Assembly (NCBI GenBank): GCA_944548615.1
Contig: OX155973.1
Coordinates: 2,154,561-2,218,560 of the forward strand
Source of the DNA: Micropterix aruncella
Lineage: Eukaryota; Arthropoda; Insecta; Lepidoptera; Micropterigidae
Direction: 5' to 3'
Length of the DNA stretch: 64,000 bases
In this document: in pieces, positions 54,601 through 60,296 of the stretch
Position numbering within the stretch: the stretch's first letter is position 1
Layout of the letters: every line of letters begins with the position of its first letter
Position numbers and translations under genes: made by a program
Notes under the pieces: model-generated
What the model was told of the DNA's origin: nothing
What the model saw: the letters and a program-made list of their open reading frames with translations, nothing else
The model's database searches: none

Positions 54601-57600
54601 CTGCGAACATATATTGGATAGCGGAAGTAACCAATGGATGCAGTTTCAAAATCCCAGTGTTCTATCCGAGGAACAATTCTACTTTCCTCGCATGATCCGG
54701 GAAGCCATTGAAATAAGAAGAACTCCGAACTTCAATAGAGACGACGGCTACAAACTCTCTTCTAGGTGGAACCCTCTTCTTAAAATGATCCCGCTGCCGA
54801 ACGCCGAATGCAAAGACGTAAAACAGGATACAGTGAGTGTGCAAGACGGATTTTCAAAATTCCCGCGCTCCGAGCCCGGCCCCCCACCACCGTTATAACC
54901 TACGCAGTGGCGGCAGCGGTTTGCGGCCTACCCGCAAAACAAGGGACTGACAGCTCTTCAGTCTACCCTAGACAACGGCGGCTGCAACGTCACCGAAACG
55001 TCGGGTCCTACAAATTTCACGCGGTAAATTCGTTTTCTATCCTATTTATGTCAAACAACCGCGATAGTCTTCGATTTTATATCTTTCCAAGTGCTCTGTA
55101 TCTTTCCTAAACTGGTAGGAGTATTAGAGCAGCGGGTGAACATGAAATATAATATTGATGAAACTGAAATAAAAATATTATAGACAACATAACTTACATC
55201 TCCCAGTTCTGCCAAAATGGCAGCAGCTCTCGCATGCTGATGATCTCTCTTGAAATGGTCGGCTTTTCTCAGCGCTCGGTTTTCTGCAGCTGAAGCCCTG
55301 TATCGCTGGTCCATGCAATGCCGGCAGTACCATGTCGCACCTAACGAATTAAAAAGTCTAATTACAAAGGTGGACACCATTAATTTTCATTCTAGGGTGT
55401 CTAATGTGATATACTTAGCCCTCAGTATTCACGACTTCAATATTCGCAGATTTGCTTATCTGCAAATCCAGGTCATCGGGCAATGCGTGGTGGCATTTAG
55501 TTAGCCGATGATGCCCTGTCCGATTGGTCGGCTACGTTGCGTAACACAGTAGGGCAGTGTCGACTACAACGGGCGAATCCATCACCCCAGGCTGGTATAA
55601 CAATATGTAATCATTCTTTCAGCCGTGGGATGAGCGTAGAAGCTCGCCAGCAGCCCGTTAAGAGACCGACGCCGTACGGCGAGGCACCGGGAAAGGTACA
55701 CAGCTTGAAGTCTCACCCCCTAACTACCAGTTTTGGTAGGACATCTCCATCTGGAATTAACCTTCAGGATACCTCCGTCCTCCCGACTGGTTACGGGTCC
55801 GAAGTCGTTTACGCGACCTTTACCTGTTGTATTACAGCGGTAATTCAATTTGAATTCATCGCGGACCTGGGCGTTCTTTGCTTGTAGTGCCACACGGGAT
55901 CGAGTGGCCCAAGGTAATTTCAAGAGTGGCATGTCCAGTGGCGCTGGGATGCAATTCCGCCGGGAGAAACCGGTCCACTAGCTTTGAGGCCTGAGACGCG
56001 AGAGTCTTACCCGGGATAGCCGTCCGCATGAGGAGGCTTCTGAATAGGAGCTGAATCTAGAGTTGAGCCAATCCCAAAACAAAGTGGATCTTGTGGCCCA
56101 AGCTGCACGAACCGTTCACCACCTACGTTGCGTAACACAGCAGTATATTGTATATCAGCATATAATGAGAGGACTGCTGCTTAAGTGGCTTCTGTTATTA
56201 TTCATGAATACCATGTAGAGTATTCCCAAGGCACAACCTTTGTGTAACTCCAAAAAAAGCATTTTGTCCCTTATTGCTGTTATGTTTTCAAGAAAGCTGG
56301 TCATTGAACTCTCTGAATAGTGATTGCATTTATACATTTTAGTTAAGAAACTAAACCCATAATGATAAAAGATTTAAACAAGGCGACAACTAGCCCAGCT
56401 CTAGAGGAAACTGTGAGGTGGCCACCCTGCACTAGACTCCAATTGCTCGTGAGTGAAGGGTGGTTCTCATCAAGGGGTTTTCTCCGTATTGAAAGTCGTT
56501 GATGCTGAAGTTGAAGTGATTTATTCAGAAGGTATGTGATCGGTTGCCAACGCCTTGATTGATAAATCTCCGAGTGTGTGCTCGAAGTATCTGTCGCAGT
56601 TGTGTAATCGCGGAGTGAGACTTGAAGATCGGTGTTGCGGATAATGTAGTGACTGCTTGATGATGATGATAACGAGGTGTAGTCGCGGTGTGTGCTCACT
56701 GGAGGATGATGAATGATCGATCGAATGTATGGCTTTATATATCGTGTGTATGATGCAATGTTCAATGCGTGGGGTAAACTAAGTGTGTCAAATTGAATCG
56801 ATCAGAAGAAATGACATTAGTCATCGGCTGCGTGTGCGTTAATTGCCGAAATTATATAGAATTCAATGCTAGTTGACGCGTGTTATATTAAGTGTGTTTG
56901 CAGTTTCGATTCTAGAGAATTTACTTCTTTTGTTGACTCTAATATGTTGGGCGAAGTCCTCAACAAAACTACTGTTTTTAGACTCCCGAATGCACAATCG
57001 ATTGGCTGACGCCGCACAGTGCGCAAACTGTCCAGGAGCGTCCGAAGGTTGACTCCTAGGGGAGACTAGCCCGCAGGCCAGAGTCCTACCCTGGCTCGCA
57101 CTTCTGGTGGAGGCCGCTGGATGGGTGTAGACCCGTGAGTTTGATCGATCCTGAACAAATGGGTCTCAGTGGCCAAACTGCAACAGGGCCCATTAGCTCC
57201 TCTAGATAAGTCTCACAGTAGACTGCTGCAACTTGACATTCATTTTTCGCTGGGTTTAAACCTTTGACACAAATCGTCGTACAGTTGATGTATTACATCC
57301 GGCTGCTCAATAGGCATATTGTTCGTTGAAAATATATATTAGGCTCGGAGAAGGTAATTTTTTCCATTACTTAATCCTCTCGATGTCCTTTAAAGTGCGA
57401 TTGGGCAGCATTTTGATTTAATTCAAAATGTTGAGACTTTAAGTAAATATTGTTGAATTATCATTCTGTAATGCTAAATGTTATTATAAAATGTCTAAAT
57501 ATATTTTTTTCAAAGAATAAATAGGTACATATTGTTTTATGTAGTGCTTCGTTTTATCAAACTGCAGGTATCAAACCTAGAACAATATTAGTCCGTCGGT

Positions 57601-60192
57601 AACGGGTTTTAAATCTAGTATTTGGATAATTAAAGTGGCCGCAAACGACGTTGTAGGAGTTACGATTCCAAACATGACTGTATACCGCAGACTGTACTAC
57701 TGGTGTCAATGCATACCATTGGTATACTTTCGAAACATGGCGCCGCTGCTGTGCCGCGGCCGCAGACCGCAGACTAACGCTCGTAAACTAAGAGTGTCGC
57801 GAGCTGCATAGTAATAACACGAGATTTTTGTAATAAAATGAGTTTTTCGGATGCCGATGAGAAGTTGATAAATATTGTGGATAAATATCAAATATCGTCT
57901 AAAATAAAACTGAGTAACCTCTAATTATGACTAAAATAACCTGTAATTATTTTTGAAACTGAGAAACTAAAATAACCTCTAATTATTTTTTCGCCACCAC
58001 ATATGATTTTTAATCAGCACTGAATAACTTTCTTCGTGTGGACTATTTTAAAATAAAGGCATTGAGAGCTTTCTTCTTTTTCTGGTATATAGCAACAAAA
58101 AGTCATCCTCGTCTTCCTGTTTTGACGAGACTTATAATCATATCGGAATCGCTAAATGCATCCGACGTCGACTGAGCGCAAGCTCGGTCCGTCGCTCTAT
58201 CCAAAATTGATACGACGGCAGGCGTGCAGTCTGCAGTAATGTCGGGAACGGTACTTCAAAAGGTGCACCTTCGTAACGCCATTATAAAGGGCGGTCGCCG
58301 GGGGACACTCACCCGTGGCCCGGGCCGCCGGGGCGGGCGCGGGCGCGTGGCAGGCGGCGTGGTAGGCGCGGCCGCAGGCGGTGCAGGCCAGCAGGTGGGC
58401 GGCCGCGTCGCGCCGCTTGCAGCCCAGGCAGAGCTCGCCGCGCGCCTCGTCGGGCGAGGGCGCCAGCGAGCGCAGCGCGCCGCGCGACCACCACGACCGC
58501 GTGCCGTCCCCGAACTCCACCAGGTAGCGCGAGTCGCGCTCGTCCTTCACCGTACCTGCAAACGCAACCCGCTCTCGCTCTGAAATCTATCACCGACTGC
58601 CGGCGCCCAAAATCATCTCGTGCATTTAGCATTATTTGAATGCCGACCGAAACTCTAAATCATTTAGTGACTTTTTGCCACGTGAGCATTTCCCGATTCC
58701 TGGACGTAAATAGAGAACGAACAGCCGAACGATCAGGGAAAAAGTCTTCAAATAGAGCCTAACGCATTATTCCGTCCGGTAATAAATATTTAAAATAAAC
58801 ATTTTTGGCATTTCGAAATGGCTTTTCTCGACGACCGTTCTGTTGCAGATTCATTCGGGCGAGTCGCTCGATACGGAAAATAATACTCTTCTTTGTTTTA
58901 TTTTCCATATGACAGTAGCATATTTTTAACTTAATTGAAGAATTGTAATAATAACTTTGATTCAGTCCACTGTCATTGATAATTTTTACTAACCCGGCCC
59001 GAGAAGTAAACTATAAAAAGAAAAAACCTCATCTAAATCGGTCCGTCTATTTTGGAGGTTTTAACGGACGGACTCTTTTATGAGATATATAGTGCAATAC
59101 CATTCGTTAAATACCAAGATTGCTTCAGGGAACGATTTGGCGCCCGTAAGGCACCGTCTTGTCGTAATGAGTCAAATGTAATATTATGTAGCCTGAATCA
59201 TAACTTAAAACCTATAATGAAAGTAGCACTGATAATTCCTGGTTCAAATTACGTTTCCTGCATTTTTTAAAACCTGGTTTAGGCTTTATAACAACCGCTT
59301 AACTACATTTCTCTGGCCGTTACAACTGCCTGATATGGCGGTAAATCTGGTGCCATGGCGGTAAAGCTATTTTGTCACACAAGTGGAAATTTTCAGACAT
59401 ATTTCTAAAATCCTGTACTTTTCCATGAAATTCGGTATTCCCGAGCTGCAAAAGCGCGTATGTAATTTTTGCGTTTTTATAACTTCAACAAATGTTTTTA
59501 TTGCTAAAATGAGTGAATTGGAGTTTGCACATTCGGATGTTGTGAAAATTGCAAGAACAAGATATTGCCTCTGAAGGAAACGAGTCATTCACCCGAACAA
59601 AAGGCCACAAATCACAGATTCTTCAAAAAAATGTAGTAGAGAAAATTGGTAAATTTATTCGACAATTTGTCCAAAATCAACCTGATAACAACAAAAACTA
59701 CGATGAAGAGGATATAGACGACAATGAGGCTTCAGGCTTGAAAAATCCAAAGATAAGTATGTAAGGGAAGCTATTTGTAAAATTTCTCTATTCCATTGAA
59801 AGTTACGGGAATGCATATTTCCCGTCTGCTGCAAATCTGCGGGGACTCCTCGAATGCTGCTATTTTAGCAGCCAAGCTAGGCTTGGATAAAATGTATGAA
59901 AAATGATGTAAAACTGACCACAATAAAACCTGCCATCCTTATTATTCTCGACGAGAACGTCCTCGCCGTGATTGTAGACGCGCTTGTCGACAGTGGTGGA
60001 GTCGGGCACCGCGTCCTGGCGCTCGGCGTCCGCGCTGTCCGCCGCGGGCTCGGCCTTGGCCGCGGGCTTGACGAGGGGCGTCGGCACGGCGGCCGGCCGC
60101 GCGGCGCTCGCCGCAAACGCGTACGACATCTGGCCCGGCATGGCCCACCCGCTCCTACCTCTCGTTCACGCCATCCTGGCTTTCCGTCTCAT
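27229..60192 (-). CDS. Pcl: Polycomb-like protein (PHF1/MTF2/PHF19 homologue), 11 coding exons
   Basis: Pcl proteins are nuclear accessory subunits of Polycomb repressive complex 2 and help it deposit H3K27me3. Joining exons 59919-60141, 58313-58555, 55198-55340, 50444-50539, 45036-45118, 43098-43296, 41279-41446, 36380-36501, 34517-34759, 33200-34091 and 27229-27654 (minus strand) gives 2838 nt in continuous phase, 945 residues. Domains: Tudor (about 55-105), PHD1 (117-164), PHD2 (224-272), extended/winged-helix region (about 275-385, with K360-K361 at the place of the DNA-contacting lysines), a low-complexity linker, and a chromo-like end (about 898-945). All introns inferred are GT-AG. Start: Met at 60139-60141. 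A TTTGGCAG acceptor at 60193-60200 implies a 5' UTR intron, and the leader holds an 8-codon upstream ORF from 60192. The first exons and the last are GC-rich, unlike the AT-rich introns (30.1 kb in all). Confidence 0.92.
27655..28322. other. Pcl intron 10, 3' part: nothing recognised
   Basis: AT-rich intronic sequence next to exon 11. There are several near-ATAAT repeats but no element ends. Confidence 0.45.
28323..28551. mobile_element. Repeat family Y, copy Y2 (229-bp MITE)
   Basis: TTAACCCGTCG at 28323 and ACGGTTAA ending 28551 form a short inverted terminus with TTAA target bases. It shares GCCTTTAGGCACTTTGCG and AAGAGGGAATTAAT with Y1 and Y3. It is the shortest, uninterrupted copy. Confidence 0.68.
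28913..29361 (+). mobile_element. RLE-1 copy F (internal piece, inverted relative to G)
   Basis: This plus-strand fragment of the RLE-1 ORF (coding from the MAHAIGLQC to the KKHLTTKPF region) is close to copy C in sequence. It lacks the 3' end. At 29361 it joins the 3' UTR of the oppositely oriented copy G at the shared bases CCTTT. Confidence 0.8.
29362..30630 (-). mobile_element. RLE-1 copy G (3' part of an older, split copy)
   Basis: This diverged RLE-1 copy has a still open C-terminal frame but many substitutions. It is continuous with 31295-31549 and 31906-32112 once the S1 and copy I insertions are removed. Its last 100 or so bases of 3' UTR are lost at the junction with F. Confidence 0.85.
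30616..31309 (+). mobile_element. SINE-like family S1, copy S1-3, with 15-bp target duplication
   Basis: A 664-bp non-coding unit (30631-31294) is inserted in RLE-1 copy G/H. The host sequence CATCCAGACGAGACA is duplicated perfectly at 30616-30630 and 31295-31309. The head is GTCAACTACAACGGGCGAG; the 3' end is ATGGGCCCGTTAGCTC with no poly(A). A B-box-like GGTTTGATTCC lies far inside (31143-31153), so a tRNA-type head is not evident. This copy defines the family limits. Confidence 0.85.
31295..31549 (-). mobile_element. RLE-1 copy H (middle of the split copy)
   Basis: This encodes [15 protein letters not shown] to [10 protein letters not shown], residues about 539-615 of the full protein, in a diverged form. 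Copy I interrupts it at about 31550. Confidence 0.83.
31550..31905 (-). mobile_element. RLE-1 copy I (young, 5'-truncated, inserted in H)
   Basis: This 356-bp 3' fragment is nearly identical to copy C, with the tail AAATAAATACAAACGG at the left. It lies in the same orientation as its host copy. The right junction is followed by an inverted duplication of host bases (ACGTCCTATGACC versus GGTCATAGGACGT), and three host bases are missing. Confidence 0.85.
31906..32112 (-). mobile_element. RLE-1 copy H, 5' remainder
   Basis: This continues copy H upstream ([12 protein letters not shown] and the following motif region), with an internal deletion relative to C at about 32030. It stops at about 32112. 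Confidence 0.75.
32113..33199. other. Pcl intron 10, 5' part: nothing recognised
   Basis: AT-rich sequence with a short direct repeat CACGGGTGGGACA/TACGGGTGGGACA at 32178-32210. An 87-codon open frame (32226-32489) has no recognisable motif and probably occurs by chance. Confidence 0.45.
33200..34091 (-). CDS. Pcl: Pcl coding exon 10 (long low-complexity linker)
   Basis: 298 residues with an acidic start, a basic [15 protein letters not shown] patch, Pro/Thr-rich and acidic tracts, and a basic end ([14 protein letters not shown]). It is probably disordered, with nuclear-localisation-like clusters. Acceptor TCTACAG, donor GTTTGT. Confidence 0.9.
34517..34759 (-). CDS. Pcl: Pcl coding exon 9 (Ser-rich linker)
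   Basis: 81 residues rich in Ser, with [14 protein letters not shown] and [20 protein letters not shown]. No known domain. Acceptor GATGGCAG, donor GTTTGT. Confidence 0.87.
35168..36170. mobile_element. Foldback-containing DNA element in Pcl intron 8
   Basis: The outer ends are imperfect inverted repeats: ATCATCCATTAATCATGTGA at about 35177 and CATGTGATTAATGGACCACC ending near 36166. Both are followed inward by homopurine/homopyrimidine runs (GGGGGGCAGGGGG and its counterpart). The interior has two short open frames of unknown nature and a 220-bp perfect-looking hairpin (35836-36058). I could not assign a superfamily. Confidence 0.6.
35836..36058. repeat. Long hairpin with arms of about 105 bp
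   Basis: GCGGGGACTTCTATATCGAAG on the left and its complement, ending GATATCGAAGTCGCGGGGC, enclose arms that pair almost without mismatch to a centre at GATGATATTTGTATCATC (about 35940-35957). A transcript through it, in either direction, would form a long double-stranded RNA. Confidence 0.85.
36380..36501 (-). CDS. Pcl: Pcl coding exon 8 (linker)
   Basis: [19 protein letters not shown] and a Pro-rich [15 protein letters not shown] stretch. No domain. Phases match exons 7 and 9. Acceptor TTTTTTTAG, donor GTAACC. Confidence 0.85.
36708..37778. mobile_element. Repeat family M copy M3, split by S1-4
   Basis: The left part (36713-36921) carries GATATTAGATTGCTCAACTCC. The right part (37554-37778) matches the interior of M2 around 19810-20050. 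S1-4 lies between them. The right end merges with the TTAA edge of Y3. Confidence 0.68.
36913..37553 (-). mobile_element. SINE-like family S1, copy S1-4
   Basis: This 623-bp unit (36922-37544) is in reverse orientation relative to S1-3, whose sequence it follows closely. The flanking direct repeat TGTTATATA at 36913-36921 and 37545-37553 is a plausible target duplication, although the local sequence is itself repetitive. The 116-codon open frame within is not kept in other copies. Confidence 0.75.
38545..40312 (+). mobile_element. piggyBac-like element with intact ends
   Basis: Perfect 15-bp inverted ends CCCATATATGCCCAG (38549-38563, complement at 40294-40308) are flanked by TTAA duplications at 38545-38548 and 40309-40312. 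The element is 1.77 kb, with one transposase gene and an AATAAA signal (about 40096-40112). The subterminal GGGTCG/CGACCC motif occurs near both ends. It inserted into repeat Z1 in Pcl intron 7. Confidence 0.92.
38974..40083 (+). CDS. piggyBac transposase, internally deleted
   Basis: The frame begins at a non-ATG codon at 38974, and TTTCTAG at 38987-38993 may be a splice acceptor, so an upstream exon is likely. It has an acidic N-terminus with an Arg-Gly-rich patch (residues about 108-122), then the piggyBac core start ([40 protein letters not shown]). [19 protein letters not shown] carries the first catalytic Asp. After KPIRFGFKM the sequence jumps to the C-terminal Cys-rich domain ([16 protein letters not shown]). 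Only about 369 residues remain of a usual 550-600. The segment with the second and third catalytic Asp is missing without a frame break, so it cannot cut DNA but might still bind the ends. Confidence 0.85.
   Translation: MLFHISRSRRPLTTNEIIEELENLDFDDEIQGADIFIDPPGNGRVSDGDSGAEEDVHFHHLSRRQLLAPASLILRRPFADETKCSEDEEPDDTPPLRMEEDSCRGVRGRGPGRGRGRGRGTANQRQAGRNRTWVKKDIPGNNREWTTPLPRSVTTLSENTDPVTFFELFFNREVIDYLVRQTVIYAVQEGNMNFSLSDKELYCFIAILILSGYAPLPRRRMFWESNEDTHNILVTKSMRRNRFEEIMRYFHAADNSELPENDKMAKVRPLIDMLNAKFLQYAPIEKEISIDESMVPYYGRHGCKQHIRGKPIRFGFKMCAPTKGALSVLRPDWDIMSRLRCALCKNKTVTACSKCGVNLHVKCFSQFHS
40313..41278. other. Remainder of Pcl intron 7 after piggyBac
   Basis: This holds the end of Z1 and Y3 (to 40829), a Tc1 terminal fragment (40858-40921) and about 350 bp of AT-rich sequence without recognised content before exon 7. 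Confidence 0.5.
40858..40921. mobile_element. Tc1 terminal fragment
   Basis: GTTTAAATTTATTGCTTGTT and AATTAATTCGCACTGTACTG match the right end of the Tc1 element at 48241-48286 with few changes. The other end is absent, so this is a stray terminus directly beside Y3. Confidence 0.6.
41279..41446 (-). CDS. Pcl: Pcl coding exon 7 (winged-helix end)
   Basis: 56 codons. [20 protein letters not shown] matches the vertebrate HKDRFISGREIKKRKCLFGL block, followed by a proline run. The two Lys correspond to those that contact unmethylated CpG DNA in PHF1/MTF2. Donor GTAAGT. Confidence 0.93.
41621..41963 (+). mobile_element. SINE-like family S1, copy S1-5 (3'-truncated)
   Basis: It begins GTTAACTACAAAAGGAGAA and follows S1 through CGGTCCTATCCCTT to CGTTTCAAGAGCAGTCGTGG. 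It then changes directly into RLE-1 remnant L at GGTAAGACAGCTATCC. It lies in Pcl intron 6. Confidence 0.72.
41962..42675 (+). mobile_element. Decayed RLE-1 copy L (3' UTR), split by Penelope fragment
   Basis: 41962-42047 reads AAGACAGCTATCCTAAACC, then CCGGTCATTAG. 42627-42675 reads AGTAATAGTATTATAATGGG, then CCGGTCGGTGAATTCC. Together they form the RLE-1 3' UTR. The 580 bp between is Penelope-like. Confidence 0.7.
42048..42626 (+). pseudogene. Penelope-like element fragment (GIY-YIG end), decayed
   Basis: Plus-strand frames with stops include MIREATGIR and [14 protein letters not shown], close to 54690-54760 in the better copy. The 3' part (CTTCATGCGGTAAATTCG) also matches that copy. Confidence 0.72.
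42780..43010 (+). pseudogene. Jockey/R1-type retrotransposon C-terminal remnant
   Basis: The plus strand gives [21 protein letters not shown], like the TGH..LN.HL...D..CR.C.EE..T block found after RNase H-like regions of insect non-LTR elements. It is frameshifted and short, with limits approximate. Confidence 0.5.
43098..43296 (-). CDS. Pcl: Pcl coding exon 6 (PHD2 end, extended homology)
   Basis: [12 protein letters not shown] supplies the last PHD2 ligands. [18 protein letters not shown] and the [14 protein letters not shown] segment are close to the vertebrate extended region. This was the exon that identified the gene. Acceptor TTGCAG, donor GTCCGT. Confidence 0.95.
43880..44310 (+). 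pseudogene. Mariner-like transposase fragment
   Basis: Successive plus-strand frames give [18 protein letters not shown] and [14 protein letters not shown] segments, [15 protein letters not shown] and [21 protein letters not shown] text, and [15 protein letters not shown]. This is the order seen in mariner DD34D transposases. Several frameshifts are present. It lies in Pcl intron 5. Confidence 0.6.
44321..44344. repeat. 24-bp perfect palindrome
   Basis: Each strand reads GGAGCGTGCAAC then GTTGCACGCTCC, a perfect palindrome centred on AACGTT. It sits where the mariner remnant ends and the next unit begins, so it may be a transposon junction. Confidence 0.75.
44345..44772 (+). pseudogene. MADF-like DNA-binding fragment of unknown element
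   Basis: [24 protein letters not shown] and [14 protein letters not shown] resemble the start of a MADF (Myb/SANT-like) domain of the type found in PIF/Harbinger accessory proteins and insect regulators. A frameshift near 44590 leads into [20 protein letters not shown] in another frame. No splice context. Confidence 0.4.
45036..45118 (-). CDS. Pcl: Pcl coding exon 5 (PHD2 centre)
   Basis: [15 protein letters not shown], then YPLYAGDK, aligns with MLQC.SCLQWFHEAC...LLYGD of vertebrate homologues. The Cys after the ligand His is Trp250. Acceptor TATTTTAG, donor GTGAGT, two bases carried into exon 6. Confidence 0.87.
45466..45770 (-). pseudogene. Tc1 transposase C-terminal part
   Basis: It reads [13 protein letters not shown], then the [16 protein letters not shown] block, where NPIEN with the third catalytic residue is expected. 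Here it reads THSIKNL, so the acidic residue is lost. [12 protein letters not shown] is followed by a frame slip. Confidence 0.75.
45790..47285. repeat. Repeat family Z copy Z2 plus unassigned sequence, inside Tc1
   Basis: 45790-46800 matches Z1 in reverse. The remaining 46800-47285 has no counterpart in the window and no coding content that I recognise. Exact borders with the Tc1 transposase are within a few tens of bases. Confidence 0.6.
47290..48080 (-). pseudogene. Tc1 transposase N-terminal and central part
   Basis: The frame 47290-47706 gives VLFSDETHF (first Asp), [21 protein letters not shown] and [11 protein letters not shown] (second Asp). The upstream helix-turn-helix region is frameshifted (47760-48080). 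The frame breaks after the second Asp, where repeat Z2 is inserted. Confidence 0.82.
48698..50351. mobile_element. Repeat family W copy W2: 1.65-kb TTAA-flanked element
   Basis: TTAA at 48698-48701 and 50348-50351 flanks inverted ends sharing GAGCCTGGTTTAG (left after GGAAG, right after GGGT). The interior is AT-rich and non-coding. 48780-49870 matches W1. It fits a non-autonomous piggyBac-type element. It ends 92 bp from Pcl exon 4. Confidence 0.7.
50444..50539 (-). CDS. Pcl: Pcl coding exon 4 (inter-PHD linker, PHD2 start)
   Basis: 32 codons, phase 0 at both ends. [14 protein letters not shown] aligns with the start of PHD2 (CYCGG..GEW), but the first two Cys ligands are Tyr224 and Ser226. 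Acceptor TTTTGGCAG, donor GTGATC. It sits 92 bp from the end of transposon W2. Confidence 0.85.
51423..51727 (-). mobile_element. MITE family N, copy N2
   Basis: This is the reverse-complement counterpart of N1 (7644-7943), with the same GGGCYCGATTGCGTTTCTT inverted ends. It is 305 bp and non-coding, in Pcl intron 3. Confidence 0.76.
51760..51955 (-). pseudogene. Non-LTR RT C-terminal tail
   Basis: The minus strand reads [25 protein letters not shown] then LSVDIL, the tail found at the end of many CR1/Jockey-group RT proteins in insects. It is short and limits are approximate. Confidence 0.55.
51960..52960 (+). pseudogene. Non-LTR RT fragment hosting a second retroelement
   Basis: VKYLGVL at 51978-52000 resumes at 52458 as [21 protein letters not shown], then [11 protein letters not shown], an R1/Jockey-type RT C-terminal region. 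The frame is broken later. The intervening 52001-52457 is a separate insertion. Confidence 0.72.
51988..52470 (+). mobile_element. Jockey/LOA-like 3' fragment with 13-bp target duplication
   Basis: The insert 52001-52457 is bounded by CTGGGTGTCCTAA at 51988-52000 and 52458-52470. It holds an open C-terminal frame ending at 52379: [19 protein letters not shown], then [18 protein letters not shown], an HLGTPGT motif and [12 protein letters not shown]. It ends in an AACTAACTAACTAACT tail. Target duplication and truncation are standard for target-primed reverse transcription. Confidence 0.85.
52990..53640. other. Unassigned AT-rich stretch in Pcl intron 3
   Basis: It includes a TATATATA/TGTATG microsatellite (about 53095-53160) and a GC-containing segment (53165-53300) that I do not recognise. 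The 65-codon frame at 53353-53550 has no motif. Confidence 0.4.
53650..55140 (-). mobile_element. Decayed CR1/Rex-like copy, split by Penelope
   Basis: 53650-53748 matches the 3' tail of the 23750-24440 element (CACTAGCAGC.TAAGGCTGATG). 54155-54443 and 55082-55140 match its coding region with many changes. 53749-54154 is unrelated AT-rich DNA. Same family, older. Confidence 0.75.
54438..55087 (+). mobile_element. Penelope-like element fragment with GIY-YIG domain
   Basis: The insert 54444-55081 is flanked by TCTTTC at 54438-54443 and 55082-55087 in the CR1 copy. The frame 54479-54898 encodes [17 protein letters not shown], then [35 protein letters not shown] and [13 protein letters not shown], the GIY-YIG nuclease at the C-terminus of Penelope proteins. 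The RT part is absent. A 3' stretch (AATTTCACGCGGTAAATTCG) is shared with 42048-42626. Confidence 0.85.
55198..55340 (-). CDS. Pcl: Pcl coding exon 3 (end of PHD1, basic helix)
   Basis: Residues 156-203. ATWYCRHC supplies the last two PHD1 ligands (C161, C164). A charged helical segment rich in Arg, Lys and Ala follows. Acceptor TTCGTTAG, donor GTAAGT. Confidence 0.9.
55532..56140 (+). mobile_element. SINE-like family S1, copy S1-6, with 18-bp target duplication
   Basis: The insert 55550-56122 is bounded by CTACGTTGCGTAACACAG at 55532-55549 and 56123-56140. It starts near GTGTCGACTACAACGGGCGA, like the other copies, and shares GTACGGCGAGGCACCGGGAA with the 14-kb copy. The 3' end differs from S1-3, so the family has at least two 3' variants. 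It lies in Pcl intron 2. Confidence 0.83.
56377..56775 (-). mobile_element. LTR-like repeat, partial copy
   Basis: This is the reverse complement of 61720-62140 with about one in four positions changed. It has the same order: a TATA box (GATATATAAAG), ATCGATCGA-like initiator region, AAGCAGT.CC.GCATTATCCGC and a GAGAACCACCCTTC..GGGTGGCCAC end. It may be a solo LTR. Confidence 0.62.
56975..57205 (+). mobile_element. SINE-like family S1, copy S1-7 (3' half)
   Basis: It starts inside the family (AGACTCCCGAATGCACAATC) and runs to GGGCCCATTAGCTCC, the 3' end seen in S1-3. It is 5'-truncated. Confidence 0.75.
57620..57930 (+). pseudogene. Possible Harbinger-type remnant (MADF N-terminus)
   Basis: A short frame from 57838 reads [18 protein letters not shown] then a stop, like the first residues of MADF-type proteins. 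Upstream is a TGGCCGCAAACGACG motif that could be a terminus. Weak evidence. Confidence 0.3.
58313..58555 (-). CDS. Pcl: Pcl coding exon 2 (Tudor end, PHD1)
   Basis: Residues 75-156. It holds [13 protein letters not shown], which completes the Tudor fold, then PHD1 ligands C117, C120, C132, C135, H140 and C143. Acceptor TTTGCAG and donor GTGAGT. It is very GC-rich (Ala/Arg-rich). Confidence 0.9.
58556..59918. other. Pcl intron 1 (coding intron): nothing recognised
   Basis: No repeat family from elsewhere in the window is visible. The 59549-59764 frame (acidic end, [13 protein letters not shown]) has neither splice context nor a known motif. Confidence 0.45.
59919..60141 (-). CDS. Pcl: Pcl coding exon 1 (N-terminus, Tudor start)
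   Basis: Residues 1-74 plus 1 nt: an Ala/Pro-rich tail, then [14 protein letters not shown], the first Tudor strands. The donor is GTCAGT at 59913-59918. A nearer GT (59929-59928) gives the wrong phase. The Trp of the vertebrate aromatic cage (ARW) is replaced by ENN, so methyl-lysine binding is doubtful, as reported for the fly Tudor. Confidence 0.88.
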
Positions 60193-60200
60193 CTGCCAAA
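60142..60200 (-). promoter_or_regulatory. Pcl: Pcl 5' leader with upstream ORF and splice acceptor
   Basis: On the minus strand TTATTTGGCAG precedes ATGAGACGG (60192). This ATG opens an 8-codon frame (MRRKARMA) closed by TGA 27 nt upstream of the main Met. If the acceptor is used, the leader begins in an exon outside this region, and the short ORF would reduce translation. Confidence 0.45.
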
Positions 60201-60296
60201 TAATATTATTATCAGCGTGTAGCTTAGTCTTTTGTTAGCGTGTAGCTTAGCTTAGTCTATACATACATATGCCATTCATAAGTTTGCGCAGAGATT

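Noticed and set aside
58224..58632. Long Arg/Gly/Ala-rich frames around Pcl exon 2
   Set aside because: Shadows of the GC-rich exon in other frames.
59919..59930. Alternative donor at 59928-59929 for Pcl exon 1
   Set aside because: It leaves two bases, which does not fit the phase of exon 2 and drops the conserved FYxG of the Tudor domain.
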